Assembly (NCBI GenBank): GCA_015501595.1 | Contig: JADNRX010000450.1 | Span: 1 to 41,873, forward strand | Length of the DNA: 41,873 nucleotides | Direction: 5' to 3' | Source: Hymenopellis radicata | Lineage: Eukaryota; Basidiomycota; Agaricomycetes; Agaricales; Physalacriaceae | In this document: positions 9,151 to 20,097 of the stretch, piece after piece | Position numbering within the stretch: the stretch's first letter is position 1 | How the letters are laid out: each line of letters opens with the position of its first letter | Made by a program: the position numbers and the translations under genes | The notes under the pieces: model-generated | Seen by the model: the letters and a program-made list of their open reading frames with translations, nothing else | Database searches by the model: none | What the model was told of the DNA's origin: nothing

Positions 9151-10188
9151 TTCCTAGCCGTAATAAGATGTGTCGATTGATGTAAGCGTGCACGACGCCT
9201 TCAATTCCCCCACTACATTATCTATGTGCATCGTGACCCAGTCCTCAATCCACTTGAACCTGCAACCAAAGTGCTCACACGCATCGAAGTCTCCACTTGA
9301 GTCGACGTCCTTCTGGGCATGCTCCCAATCTTCGTCGTCGCATTCCTGTCGCGGCTCCTGATGTGGATCTGGAAAAATTGGACAGGGGAACGAGAGCAGG
9401 AGCAGCGCCCCTGGGGCTGTGTGCTGTTGGCGGGCGCGGTGGTGCTCTGTCGGCTGCAGCGAGTATCCAGCGGGTCGTCCAGGTCGTGTTGGGTGACCCG
9501 GGAGAGGTGAATTGATCAAAGTTGTAGATGACCTAGTTCAGAGTAACCTGTGCAAAGGATGAGCGCGAACATGAGTAGAAAACAGGAGCATGACACACCT
9601 CGGGATCAGTGTACTCAAATGTGCTGTCAGAGTTACGGCAAGCCGTCTTCATTTAGCATTCAGTGTCGAACGGAGCACCTTAAAATATGCTGCCTCATGA
9701 AGGGCTTGCATGTTCTTGGTGAAGGGCATCCATTAAAGACGGTCTACTACGGCAGGAACGGACAGATGAAGAATGTTGATGGCAACTGCCAGCGCACAAC
9801 ACGGATAAGTCTTGACATTGAATGGCGACATACAGGGCTTACGCATCCTGAGCGAAAGTCATCTGAAAAGCTGAGCGGCCGCAATGAGCACGGAGACGGA
9901 TCGCGGGTTTGACGGTAGTGGTAGGAGTGAGAGAGACGACACCTATAATGGCTGTTGATAGTCGTTGTCGTGGTGTGTCTGTAAGATGGTATTCAATATC
10001 GGATACTTGCGACCCACTCCGTTCAGAGTTGTACTATAGATTACGATTAGATAACGATCTCCTTCCTTTTTTGATTACTTTTACTTATACTGATTACATT
10101 GGTACCTGTCGGAATACGCATGTAGAACAGGTGTCAATTTACTTCTTCTACTAATCATCTTCGTTTTCGACGTCTAAGTCGACGCCGA
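9151..10188. other. Unassigned sequence
   Basis: Frames here are short and show no family I recognise. A minus-strand stretch at 9154-9340 (CDDEDWEHAQKDVD, then FKWIEDWVTMHIDNVV) has protein-like composition and could be an exon, but I see no firm splice partners. The rest carries no repeat or RNA signal that I can support. Confidence 0.2.
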
Positions 10189-10208
10189 TTAACGACATTG
10201 GTAAGTAC

Positions 10209-10376
10209 TGGAGTGGGCGAAGCTGTCGCAGACGGAATTGCACGTCGCGTGGTGGCAAAGAGATGGAATTGCTACGCGACGGAACAGGAAATCTACACTA
10301 CGAGCCCGGAAGGTGCTGCCAAACATGGCCAAACACCGCGTCTCTGTGGGGAATCCCGTCAGGATCCACCACTGCA
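10209..10376. repeat. 168-bp segment duplicated at 12326-12492 (copy 1)
   Basis: The sequence from TGGAGTGGGC to CCACCACTGCA recurs in the same orientation about 2.1 kb away with few differences. One is an extra A here (GGCAAAGAGATGG against GGCAAGAGATGG), which shifts the plus frame. Both strands have open frames. The copy lies downstream of the minus-strand gene split by the MITE at 10613. Confidence 0.75.
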
Positions 10377-10389
10377 TGTGCCTCATCAA

Positions 10390-11899
10390 AAAAACATGCG
10401 CGGCGCCCTCGTTGCACTGAAACCAATTGGCGGGGACCAACCAAGCAAGTTGAGAACCTCGGGCAGTGTGAAGGTCTGAGATAAAAGACCCTGGTGTGAA
10501 CCTGACTGTGGCAGCATGGGTTTTGTGGCGTAGTTCGGTGTGGGCAGCAGCTACGACGTAGCTGGGTATATCTTGAGTGAAGGCAGACTGTACGAGCTGG
10601 CAGAATTCGTCGTAGAGCATGCCACGAGTCTAAACCCGGGTCCGGCGGGTCGAGTTTGCGCGAGTTTGCATATTTGAAGTCCGGACTTGCGACTTGTCTC
10701 AAACTCGTGAGTCGCAGGTCTAAAACTCACGAGTTTGCGAGTTTTTGACGAGTTTTGAGCTATAACCCACTCATATCCCCTTCAACTGAGGTCAAACTAG
10801 TGCAAACATCATCTCTATAGCCTATTGCAACTCTGTTGAATCATATTCATATGTATAACATAGGTTATATGCATAATATTATATCTTAACTGACTACCGG
10901 AACCTGCGCAAGTACTTGCGGAATGCTCCAACCTCAAACCTGCGACTTGCGCAAACCTGGGTCGCGAGTCGCGAGTCGCAGGTTACCTGCGAGTTACCTG
11001 CGCCCGCCCAAACTCGTGTCACGCTCTAAATTCGTCGACTGCGAGATCGTCTCTGAAGGCTCCCAAACGGATGCACGGTACCTGATCGCAGAATGGAGAT
11101 GTCGCACGGCTGCCTAGGCAAGGCCAAAGGGAATGTCCGAATGATGGGGATGGATGAGGCATCGTCAGCCCAGTCAGTACGCGCTGCAAGATCCAGTGAC
11201 GGAGGGGGGAGCTCAGATGGAGGCGAGAGAGTCGGAGAATCAGTTGTAGTCGAAGCATCTAACTTGGTTGGTTCCCTGGGGCAAGCCTCGGTAGACACAC
11301 CAATGTTGTTCGTTCAAACTGGTATGCGGCAATGGAAGCCGTGACTATCAGCGCACCAGCGAGAGTTTTCTCCCGTTGGAGTAACCCTTCTCATACTATA
11401 GCGCTGCGAGAGGCTCGGCACCCGACTTCCGTATCTCATCTGCAGCTGCAGCCCGCCCCTCATGAATACCATTAGAGCGTCCAGCCTGATAACGCTTCGT
11501 CAGCTCTGTCTCCTGCTCGCGACTTGCAATGGCTCGCCCTTCTTCTAGGCCTAGCATGTATCCCTCCCGCCTTTTGTTCACAAGGTCTCTGGCATGCTCA
11601 CTCTCTCTCTTCCCCCTCTTCTCTTCACCCTCTCTTCTTCCTTCCTCAAAACCATCCTTGAAACCTAAAGCGTGTTCCTCCTTAAGGTGCACCAAGTCAT
11701 CCTGCAGAGTGGCGATGGCGGTAGTGGGATACGACGAGACTGGTGCGGGACAAGAGCATAATTTGAATGCCTGATCCCAAAGGGAGCGCAGGGCTTGTGG
11801 TCGATGGTGATCCGGTGAACGAATGAAATCAGCCAATGCTGCGTGGAAAGGATCCGACGATGGTGTTGCCTCCAATAATTCAAAAAACGAGGTGTACAT
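10390..11899 (-). pseudogene. Uncharacterised Agaricomycete gene with GxxEGR repeats, split by a MITE
   Basis: The first exon starts at ATG 11899 (MYTSFFELLEATPSSDPFH) and ends near 11396. It is predicted helical and contains repeated G-x-x-E/D-G-R units (GFKDGFEEGRREG, GYMLGLEEGRAI, NGIHEGRAAA), the pattern of a charged coiled rod. A later exon (11298 downward) has TDWADDASSIPII and ILRSGTVHPFGSLQRRSR, blocks I associate with a mushroom protein family of unknown role. The frame then runs into the MITE at 11028. Beyond it, at 10612, the same frame continues as ILPARTVCLHSRY once the insertion and one target copy are ignored. The intron between the parts is not firmly placed. The 3' end is uncertain. 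Confidence 0.55.
10613..11028. mobile_element. MITE family A, copy 1 (416 bp, hAT-type)
   Basis: It starts TAGAGCATGCCACGAGTC and ends with the inverted form, flanked by a direct repeat AATTCGTCG (9 bases, of which 8 can be the duplication). It is near-identical along its length to 16790-17204 and 23251-23666. The interior is noncoding, with an AT-rich centre and GCGAGTTTGCGAG and GTCGCGAGTCGC subterminal motifs. It sits in a coding exon of the minus-strand gene at 10390-11899. Confidence 0.9.
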
Positions 11900-12049
11900 G
11901 GTGCTGTGGGAGCTACAGCTCGACCTGGTGATAAAAGAAATATGCGTAGGGCGTGCTGATAGTATGGCACGAAATGAGAGTGGAATGCTGCTGGTAGTGC
12001 GGGTGTGTATCGAGGTCGGAGCTGGGTCTAGTGGCGGTTAATGCTGACG

Positions 12050-12325
12050 GCGTCCTAATACTGGGACAATGCTGGGGCAGGTTCAAGTTGGGCAAGACTG
12101 TCAAATTCTGGGCGGATGAGGTCTAAACACTGAAGAAAAGCGGCGCGGCGTAGAGGAGCGAACTGGGGCAGATAATCAGCGGTAGTCGCAGGCGAAAACT
12201 AGACGAGACAACGCAAACTGGCGCTATGAGCAGCCAGGTCAAAATTTTCCAAAGCAACGAGAGATGCCAAAAAAAGCTGTATTGACTGGGACAGGTGAGC
12301 TTGAATCACACCCTCATCACCAGAA
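12050..12325. other. Unassigned sequence
   Basis: This includes the probable leader of the minus-strand gene starting at 11899. No supported gene or repeat is seen in the rest. Confidence 0.2.
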
Positions 12326-12492
12326 TGGAGTGGGCTAAGCTGTCACAGACGGAATCGCACGTCGCGTGGTGGCAAGAGATGGAATTGCTACGCGACGGAA
12401 CAGGAAATCTACACTATGAGCCCGGAAGGTGCTGCCAAACACGGCCAAACACCGCATCTCTGTGGGGAATCCCGTCAGGATCCACCACTGCA
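12326..12492. repeat. 168-bp duplicated segment (copy 2)
   Basis: Same orientation as 10209-10376. Here the plus frame reads coherently (HVAWWQEMELLRDGTGNLHY), which may be the original coding sense. No longer gene around it can be defined. Confidence 0.75.
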
Positions 12493-12670
12493 GTACGTCG
12501 AGTACAACAGCAATTAACCCTACAACAGGTTCTGAGCCTATACCAGTCGCGCTCTCCTTCCTATCCCTTTCCGTATGCGAACGCGTACACCTTTGGACTG
12601 CTCAGATTCCTGCGAGAAGTTAACCCTCGCGTAAGTCACCGTATCGTATGGTAACTTACAAAGGTGGACA

Positions 12671-12690
12671 TATTGGGAAATTTCCCAATA
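12671..12690. promoter_or_regulatory. Perfect 20-bp palindrome upstream of the gag-like frame
   Basis: TATTGGGAAATTTCCCAATA is exactly self-complementary and lies about 120 bases before the start at 12813. It could bind a dimeric regulator. Function is not known. Confidence 0.4.
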
Positions 12691-12812
12691 CAATCTGAGA
12701 TCGTCTATTTCATTCGCCCAAATCCATTCCCCTATACGCATCTCGAAAAGAAAACCCCCGACTTCCTCTCTTCCCATCCATCTTCCATTATCATTCATTT
12801 CACCTCCCAAAC

Positions 12813-14326
12813 ATGTTCGGAAGAGATTCTGACTCCACTCGGCTCGTACGTCCAGGCATGGAGTACGGTTACGACAACTCCAATATGGCAGGCATTGAAG
12901 GAGACTACACGACTGGAGAGACCCTTTGGGGCTCAACAGAGTCCCGAGTTTTAGACCTCAGCCGTCGCCATTTGCGAGTACAAGACTATCAGGACCGAGG
13001 GTTCAGCAGGAACCCCAAGGAAGGTCGCTTCATCCTGGAAGAGGACTTAAAGGGCCAAGTCGATGTTACAGTAACGGAGTTACAGAAATTCCTACTGGAC
13101 GCAGCGCAGAAGATTGACGAGAGGACCGAGCAGAGATGCTACATTATTGATCCCGACTCAGTGTTCGTGGATTTGCTCTGCTACAACAGTACGAACGACT
13201 TCGCGTTATCGCACGCTGCTTGGCAAGCTCTTCGGAGGCGTCTAGCGATGGGCCATTGGTACTGTAGCGTTTCAACCATAACTTCGCGGCCTGTGACCCG
13301 ATATGGTGCGAACTTACAGCGAACAGCTTTGCGATCAGGCACAGAGGCGGGAATTACCCAATTGGGACATGCCTGCCGTTAGGTGGGCCCGAGAATTTCC
13401 TTTTTGAGCGCAGTGACCCTGAAAATGCTGACCGTGATGCAATATCTAGTATGTATAGCTTCGCTTCATGAGGCTCCGTGATCCAATATGCGAATTAACG
13501 GTTGAAACGCTACAGTACTTCCATAAATACATTGAACAATTCAAATGGGGTCTCAACTCCAATTCTCCTACGTCTACAAATCCTGACCTTTATCGTGACT
13601 TCAACTCCGCCAACTCTCCCTCGTCAAAGATACAGGCTTTGTATTCGAACATCCCTCATCATCAGGAACAACTCTCTTCTCCAGGTAGGAAATTGCTGGA
13701 CACGAAACGATGGGCAGCTAATTCCGCCGCCAGAAAAGTTTGTCTCTGAATTTCGACTAGACCCTTACGGACATCTCGCCAAGATGAAAGATAGAGGTGG
13801 AGCTATTCCGAAGAAGACCGGACTAGCACGAGAAGCCCCATCTTCGGGTTCAGACCTGTCACCAGCGAAAGGACAGGAAGGATACTCTCACGCTTTGTTA
13901 TCTCCAAAAAGGCCCACCATCTCAGAGCCCGACATCTCATCAGTCTACGTGACTGCGACTCTCTCTCCTCTCAAGAGGAGTCCAGCAAAGATGCCCGACA
14001 CGAGTGAGAGATCAGTGAGATTCATTGATCCCTTTGAAACTGAAGATTCCAACGCCGAAGATTCTTTCCAGATTCGAGCCAAAGGAAAAGAGAAATCCAA
14101 TTTGGACAAGCCAACCCCGTTACATTCGCCAATCTTACAAATGTTTCCGTCAATCAACACGAACAATCCTACCACTCCTTCTTACTCTTCCAATCCACCC
14201 TCCTACCCTGACCTCTCCTCAAATACGAATACGAACACGAGCTGGACCAAGCCAGGCGTAAGCATGTTCGGAACGGTCCCCTCCTCATCCTCACTTAGCC
14301 TGCGCCTAGTCCATTTGGAACAATGA
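12813..14326 (+). pseudogene. Ty3/gypsy Gag-like protein, split by a MITE and frameshifted
   Basis: The frame starts at ATG 12813 (MFGRDSDSTRLVRPGMEYG). Blocks I recognise from mushroom gypsy Gag proteins include WGSTESRVLDLSRRHLRVQD, the join HWY|FHKYIEQFKWGL across a MITE at 13262-13515, NIPHHQEQLSS, LLDTKRWAAN, EKFVSEFRLDPYGHLAKMK and, near the end, WTKPGVSMFGTVPSSSS. Ignoring the MITE and one TA restores the reading frame across the first join. A further one-base shift near 13715 separates WAAN from EKFVSEF, and another near 14310 separates the last block from NIPPFKPIATSTP. No protease or RT follows. The element goes straight to a polypurine tract and LTR, so it is a gag-only, internally deleted copy. 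Confidence 0.7.
13262..13515. mobile_element. MITE family B, copy 1 (254 bp, TA target)
   Basis: Termini CTGTAGCGTTTC and GAAACGCTACAG are inverted repeats flanked by TA on both sides (13260-61 and 13516-17). This is the pattern of a Tc1/mariner-type nonautonomous element. It is inserted in the gag-like frame. Confidence 0.85.
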
Positions 14327-14587
14327 ACATCCCTCCTTTTAAACCGATTGCTACCTCCACCCCGAGTCGTCGAAGCCAAGTTCTTTCTCCAACCTTGCTG
14401 GTACGAGCGGTGATGTGCAGTGCAGAAATACACCACAGAAATACACACAACCAACACACAAACACAAAACAAAACAAACACTCGAGACTTCTGAAGTCCC
14501 TAATGAATAAGTACAAGGATCCGATCTTATCACTCATAACGAATTACAACCTTAGCCAAGATCTGGTGACTCAAGGAGGTTCCAAAC

Positions 14588-14602
14588 GGGGGGGAGGGGG
14601 GG
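14588..14602 (+). other. Polypurine tract
   Basis: A run of G with one A sits directly before TGTGATATACTTCC, the LTR start. This is where plus-strand DNA synthesis is primed in LTR retrotransposons. Confidence 0.65.
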
Positions 14603-15426
14603 TGTGATATACTTCCTGTACTAACACAAGTGCAAGTTCGAGGGAGCTAGGGGTTCTTAACTTATGGGATTCCGGGGAAGTGGAAGTTCCCGTGGTCTTA
14701 GCCGAATGAGGTGACACTCAAGTACACTGAGTCTCGAGGACTAACCGGTTAACTGATCTCGTGTATTCACTCTTTAACTCAACAGAGTATAGGGACCAAG
14801 ATCGCTGTTGGGTACGTAAAGATCCGCGGGGCTTGGGTACACTAAGTTGGTCTAAACTAACCGCAGGTGCCTGTCTTCTTATATGAATCCGAAGCAGTTG
14901 CAAGCACGGTGACTTCAAGGGTTCTTAAGTTACCTTGTCCACAGCTCTTGTTTCTATCGTTTTAAACTCCGTCTCGGGATAGAGGGACTTTCACAAAGTG
15001 CTATTCGCAGGGTTCTCGAGTACTAACTCAAAGATCACCAAGTAAAAACTGTTACTGGTTCACGGGGGTTCTGATCGGTTGATAAACTTAAACCGGGTGG
15101 AATCAATTGTTTCTGAGTCAAAGATACACTGGTATTTCACTTATGCTGTATACGCGGGTGCAGATTAAACTACTGACTACGACGTTGTACAGGCCTTTAT
15201 ATACTACAATCCGGGACTATACGGGTATAAACTACTTACTCTTCGGGCCTATGGGAACTATGTTATCGGGTGCACTGTATCCCGGATGACTCATTTCGCC
15301 TACAGATTGCGTGCTTTGGTTGATATTTTGATATAACACCTTGTGCTCGCCGGGCTCAACTGGTAGGATGTTCCTTGTGGAATCCAGCTGGTCTGACCCG
15401 TCGTAGTGCTGTTACTGTTCTGGGTA

Positions 15427-15690
15427 CTGTACCCTTTAATTCAATTCGTCAGGTCTTGTGACCTGTGACCACGCTGACGAAAAATTTATTTCGTCGCGGC
15501 GCCGGAGGTGCCGTGACCAGGAAAAAAAATTGGTCACTTCCACACGATCTTGGGCCATTTTTGAGCAGATTTTTAGCCAGTTTGGGATTTTTTTTTCGTC
15601 AGATTCGCCGCGGGCCGTGACTTGTGTGACATTTCGTCAAATCGAGGTCGCTTGTGACCTGTGACTGACGAATTGATTTAAAGGGTACAG
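15427..15690. mobile_element. MITE family C, copy 1 (264 bp, TA target)
   Basis: Termini CTGTACCCTTTAATTCAATT and its inverted form AATTGATTTAAAGGGTACAG are flanked by TA. The interior shares TTCGTCGCGGCGCCG and AAAAAAAATT blocks with 29276-29539. It is noncoding. Confidence 0.85.
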
Positions 15691-16035
15691 TACTAACTAA
15701 GTACCCTTGTACTTAGGTTCTGGTGAAAGGTCTGATTCGTAGCTTTCAAAGGATACCCAACTTGTCAAGGGTGTCTCTGTGAACTACGCCACTATGGTGG
15801 TTTTACTGGTTGGTCTAGTCAAGGGTGAGGGACTTGAATTGTTCCCGTTCCTGATTGTTCTGCATGGTTCTACATGGCTCGAAGTCTTATTTTAATTCCG
15901 GATCCATGTGGCGTACTGCGCCACTCGGATTTAACTGCAAGTCAGCTTGATTCCGGTGAGGTTTCCTGACTCATATTCAGGGACGATACGGGTCCGTAGA
16001 GATCCCGATACGTGGTACATGAGGGTTCATGGGTA

Positions 16036-16280
16036 CTGTAGTGTTTCAAACCGTATATTCTCATATCGGGTCACAGAGCCTCACGAACTGAACCTATACA
16101 TATTGCATATTGCATCACAGAGCCTCCTGGCCAGGCACAGGCATCCAAAAGTGGAAATTTCAGGTCCCGCTTGCAGCGGCCTGTCCAAATAAGGGAATTT
16201 AAGGGTCTACGAACCTATTTGCTGTAAGTTCACAGCATATCAGGTCACAAGCCACGAACCTATGGTTGAAAACACTACAG
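16036..16280. mobile_element. MITE family B, copy 2 (245 bp)
   Basis: Termini CTGTAGTGTTTCAAACC and GGTTGAAAACACTACAG are flanked by TA. Interior blocks (AGGTCCCGC, TCCAAATAAGG, TTTAAGGGTCT) are shared with 29556-29799. Confidence 0.8.
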
Positions 16281-16360
16281 TACACTTGGTTACACACTCT
16301 GAACAACTTCTGACTTCTAGACTTGTCTTTGAGGTTTTGTCTAAACACCTTATTTAAGTA

Positions 16361-16613
16361 CTGTACGGTTTCGACCGTAAATTCGCATAACGCGTCACGC
16401 GTGCCCGGGAACCGAACTTAGCTTAAATGATAATGCATCATGGAGCTCGAATCCAGGGTCGGATCGCCCAAAACGGCAAAAATTTCGCTCCCACCTACAG
16501 CGGGACATCCAAATAAGGTAAGTCGGGGCTCCGTGCCTGGTTACGAACTTGTTTCCTGTAAGTTCGCGGCATAACGCATCACATGCCGCAAACTTACGGT
16601 CGAAACGGTATAG
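16361..16613. mobile_element. MITE family B, copy 3 (253 bp, diverged)
   Basis: Termini CTGTACGGTTTCGACCGTAA and TTACGGTCGAAACGGTATAG are flanked by TA. It lies 80 bases from copy 2. Confidence 0.8.
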
Positions 16614-16789
16614 TACTTATCTTTATGAAGCGCAATCGAGTCGAACTCGAGGCTCATCGGGTTGTAGCAACATACCCGGCCGCATTGAGTATTTGATATT
16701 CAGGTACGTTTTAAGGTTTCTGTAGAACGTTACAGGAAATGCCGGGTTTCGGTAATTCGGTCCGTAGGCACGTATTGGCCACCTAGGAG

Positions 16790-17204
16790 TAGAGCATGCC
16801 ACGAGTCTAAACCCGGGTCCGGCGGGTCGAGTTTGCGCGAGTTTGCATATTTGAAGTCCGGACTTGTGACTTGTCTCAAACTCGTGAGTCGCGTGTCTAA
16901 AACTCACGAGTTTGCGAGTTTTTAACGAGTTTTGAGCTATAACCCACTCATATCCCCTTCAACTGAGGTCAAACTAGTGCAAACATCATCTCTATAGCCT
17001 ATTGCAACTCTGTTGAATCATATTCATATGTATAACATAGGTTATATGCATAATATTATATCTTAACTGACTACCGGAACCTGCGCAAGTACTTGCGGAA
17101 TGCTCAACCTCAAACCTGCGACTTGCGCAAACTTGGGTCGCGAGTCGCGAGTCGCAGATTACCTGCGAGTTACCTGCGCCCGCCCAAACTCGTGTCATGC
17201 TCTA
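16790..17204. mobile_element. MITE family A, copy 2 (415 bp, hAT-type)
   Basis: TAGAG...CTCTA termini with a perfect 8-bp target duplication CCTAGGAG (16782-16789 and 17205-17212). It is near-identical to the copies at 10613 and 23251 and is nested in the LTR sequence. Confidence 0.95.
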
Positions 17205-17730
17205 CCTAGGAGTCTCTTCGCGTCCTAAGAGAGTCTCCTGTAAGTCTTTAGCGTAGACTTCTAACATCAGGAAAAGTGGTCCTGCCATTGAGGAGACCCA
17301 GGCCAACTATAGGGCATATGGTTGACTTAGGGCATATAAGTCCGGAATACACATAGGTCTCCGTAAGCCACAGTCCACGGGTGCCCCATTCCTGAGTCAA
17401 CCTCAAGTCAACTTTAACTGACTTGAGTCACGTTTCGGAGACCCCATGTTAACTAATAAACAACTTTAGCCTACTCAAGGAAACCTAATATATATCTAAA
17501 CTAACTCAAAATCAAACAGGGTATGCTTTGGGAGAACTAATTAGTGTTCAGATACAAGCAGTTAATCACAGCAAGTCAAGATTCTGCATGAAATAGCTGA
17601 AATTGAAATATACTCGCTACTAATCAACAGAAACTATCTACGAATGCTATGCTGGTAAGTTCGCTCAGTCGGGATGTAACCATCGTCATCCAAGCGGACG
17701 TGTCTAGGGTGTTCAGCAGGTCATTGTCGT
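17205..17730. other. LTR continuation and unassigned sequence
   Basis: AT-rich sequence with the direct repeats GGGCATATGG and GGGCATATAA near 17315-17340 and a TATATATC stretch near 17490. No gene is seen. Confidence 0.25.
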
Positions 17731-17959
17731 CGTGGTGCTCACCCTCATCTTCACACCGGTACGTGTCGCCGTGTTTGTCCTAGGTGCTCGTTGTCGTACT
17801 GGTCTGGGTGCTCCCATCAGGCTTGTCGAAGTGCACATGCATATTGTTGGGCTTGACCAGGTGCTCGTCATCGTGCTGGTTTGGGAGCTCTATCATCCTT
17901 GTCCTGCTGCTCGTGTCATCCTCAGTTGGGATATCCTTGTTGGGTACCCGTCCTTGCTG

Positions 17960-18420
17960 GTGTTGCCGTCTCATCTCCGTGCTGTCCTAGTGGGCCGGTG
18001 TTCGTGTCCTTGGCTGGAAGTTGGCGCCGTCGCGCTCGTCCTAGTGCTGGCCGTCGCGCTCGTCATGGTATTGGCGTTATCCCGGTACTGGTGTCATCGT
18101 GCTCGTCCCGGTACTGGCCTTGTCGGGCTCGTCCTGGTATTGGTGTTGGCCCATCCCGGTACTGCCGTCGTCGCTGGTCCCAGTGCTTGCTGGTGTGGTC
18201 GCTCGTCCCGGTACTAGTGTCGTCGCTCGTCCCCATGCTGGCGGCGTCGCTCGTCCCGGTACTGGTGTCGTCGCTCGTGCCGGTGCTGGTGTTCGTCCCC
18301 ATGCTGGCGTTGTCGCTCGTCCCCATGCTGGCGTGGTTGTGCTCGTTCCGGTGTGCCGGTGCTTGCGTCTGTGCCCGGTAGTTGGCATTGTCGCGCTCAT
18401 CCTCGTCGGGTACTAAGATG
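17960..18420. repeat. GC-rich minisatellite, about 24-bp unit
   Basis: The unit approximates GTCGTCGCTCGTCCCGGTACTGGT and is repeated with variation, best between 18190 and 18340. Less regular copies extend left to about 17730. Because the unit is a multiple of three, several frames stay open (for example GTSDDTST on the minus strand). I do not regard these as genes. Confidence 0.75.
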
Positions 18421-20090
18421 GAGATTGGTCAGTAAGCATCAGGAAAGAAGACACAAACAGCGCACCTGAACCATGGCATGAAGATGGTAGTGGTGCAACG
18501 GTTGCGCGATAGCCCTCATGTTATGGATGGTGGTGGTATGAGTAAGAGGAAGAGAGATGATTGAACTTGGGTCGGTGGTCTAGGCGTGTGAAGAGCGTGG
18601 GCTTCGTCGTCATCATCCGGGACGAATCGTCATTGACTGTCGGTCGTAGTCGTCGTGGGTCCTTGCTCCAACCTTGTCGTCGTATCATTGTCCTTATATT
18701 GTGGTCGTGGTAATCGTAGGTCGTCATGCCGCGTCGACTGCCACTGCATAGTCAGTCGTAAAGGCAGAAGAAATCAGCAACGACGCACATCCAATACCAA
18801 TCATGCCTAAGTTCAGTGGCGTTGCGATGAAGTCTGTGGTGGTGGTGAGCGATCGAGGAAAAAACCAACCAACGTGTGATCATGACGTGGCGAGCCGACA
18901 CGAGAGGCACACCTAGAAATATTGTCCTGTCCAAGGTCTTGTCCGACGTCTAACTATCAGTTAGCAGCGGCACCCTAACAATGAGAACAGGAGACACCTG
19001 TTTGACAGTGGGCCTACAAAGGCCTGCTCAAGGTCGGCCTGCCTCTACATAGGCCGGCTGTCAAATTGTGTCTGCCATTGATGAGAGGGCAGCTGCTGTC
19101 TGTCGAATGCAATGGTGATGGTGATGGTGAGACGTGGTGTCCAGTATTTGGGTAGTGGGTACCCGTCGATCATGGTAGTAGAAGACAAGGTGCGTGATCA
19201 GTCGAACTGCTCATATCGTACAGCTTCTTTATGTCCTGCCTCAAGCAGTTGTCAAGTAGATACCTAGAGACAAGAAATCGATATTTCACTGAGAATATTT
19301 CCGTATGCTGCATTGAGAAACAAGAAATGCAGCCTACATGAGTGGGTATCGTAATGTGGTGACTTTCCCATATCACTCATCCCGAGTGTCGAGTCTTATT
19401 CATACCTGCCGACAATCCCCCAAGCAATGGCGTGAGGGCAGTCGGCGTGCATGATACAGTCTCAACCACGTACAGTCTCTGTGGATCGTTACAACCCACA
19501 GAGCCTGTGGTGGTGGTGAGACTGGGCGTCGGACACAGCGATGGCCATTATTGGTGACCCCGATGGACAGCAAGGTATCAACGGACAAAGATCGTATACT
19601 CGGCCCAGGGCATACTCTCTAGGGAAGACAGATACTACGTAGTACGGGACAACCTTGTACAGAGCAGAAAAAATAACGCACCATTCTGAAATTGGATAGC
19701 GTCTAGGATGCTACCAAGCTTCTAGTCCAGACCGAGCCCAATTAGCAATAGATACAGCCTAATGCTTGTCGAACATATTTCCGCCTCATCGTGAAGTGTT
19801 GATCCGTCCTTGTTCAAATGGCGCCGTCCCAGAGACGAGCGCGAGAGAACTCGAAGCGCATCCAGAGGCAGGGAACCAGAAAGAACCTCAACAGGCCAAA
19901 GAGACACAAGAAAGCGAATAAAACCAGACAGAAGAGGCCCAAGAAGTTTTAAGGTCAGAAGCACGTTGTCGTTGACGCGCCATGGCGGGAGCAAGAGGGA
20001 GATAAGACTTGTCAATCTGATCAGTCGGACTTGAACTGATGAGTCGGATGACCGAGTTTATACTCGGGGCAAGTAGGTCTGCAGATGTAA
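18421..20090. other. No supported gene; old repeat traces
   Basis: Around 19410-19460 a block with GCAATGGCGTGAGGGCAGTC and GTGCATGAT resembles 24705-24750 in the hAT-type element at 24495, so this may be a very old relative. The plus frame at 19810-20030 is Arg/Ser-rich and the minus frame is hydrophobic; neither is convincing. Confidence 0.3.
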
Positions 20091-20097
20091 GGACGAC

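Larger units (their letters stand above)
14603..17650 (+). mobile_element. 3' LTR of a gypsy-type element, enlarged by four nested MITEs
   Basis: It begins TGTGATATACTTCC after the polypurine tract. The block from about 14410 to 14710 matches 41510-41873 (shared ACACTACAGAAATA-type stretch, GAGGTTCCAAACGG, GCAAGTTCGAGGGAGCTAGG, TCTTAGCCGA). MITEs at 15427-15690, 16036-16280, 16361-16613 and 16790-17204 account for about 1.2 kb. The right end is not marked by a clear CA or duplication; 17650 is only where LTR-like sequence seems to fade. No coding sequence is present. Confidence 0.55.

Noticed and set aside
17732..18381. Several long overlapping frames
   Set aside because: They are by-products of a minisatellite whose unit is a multiple of three.
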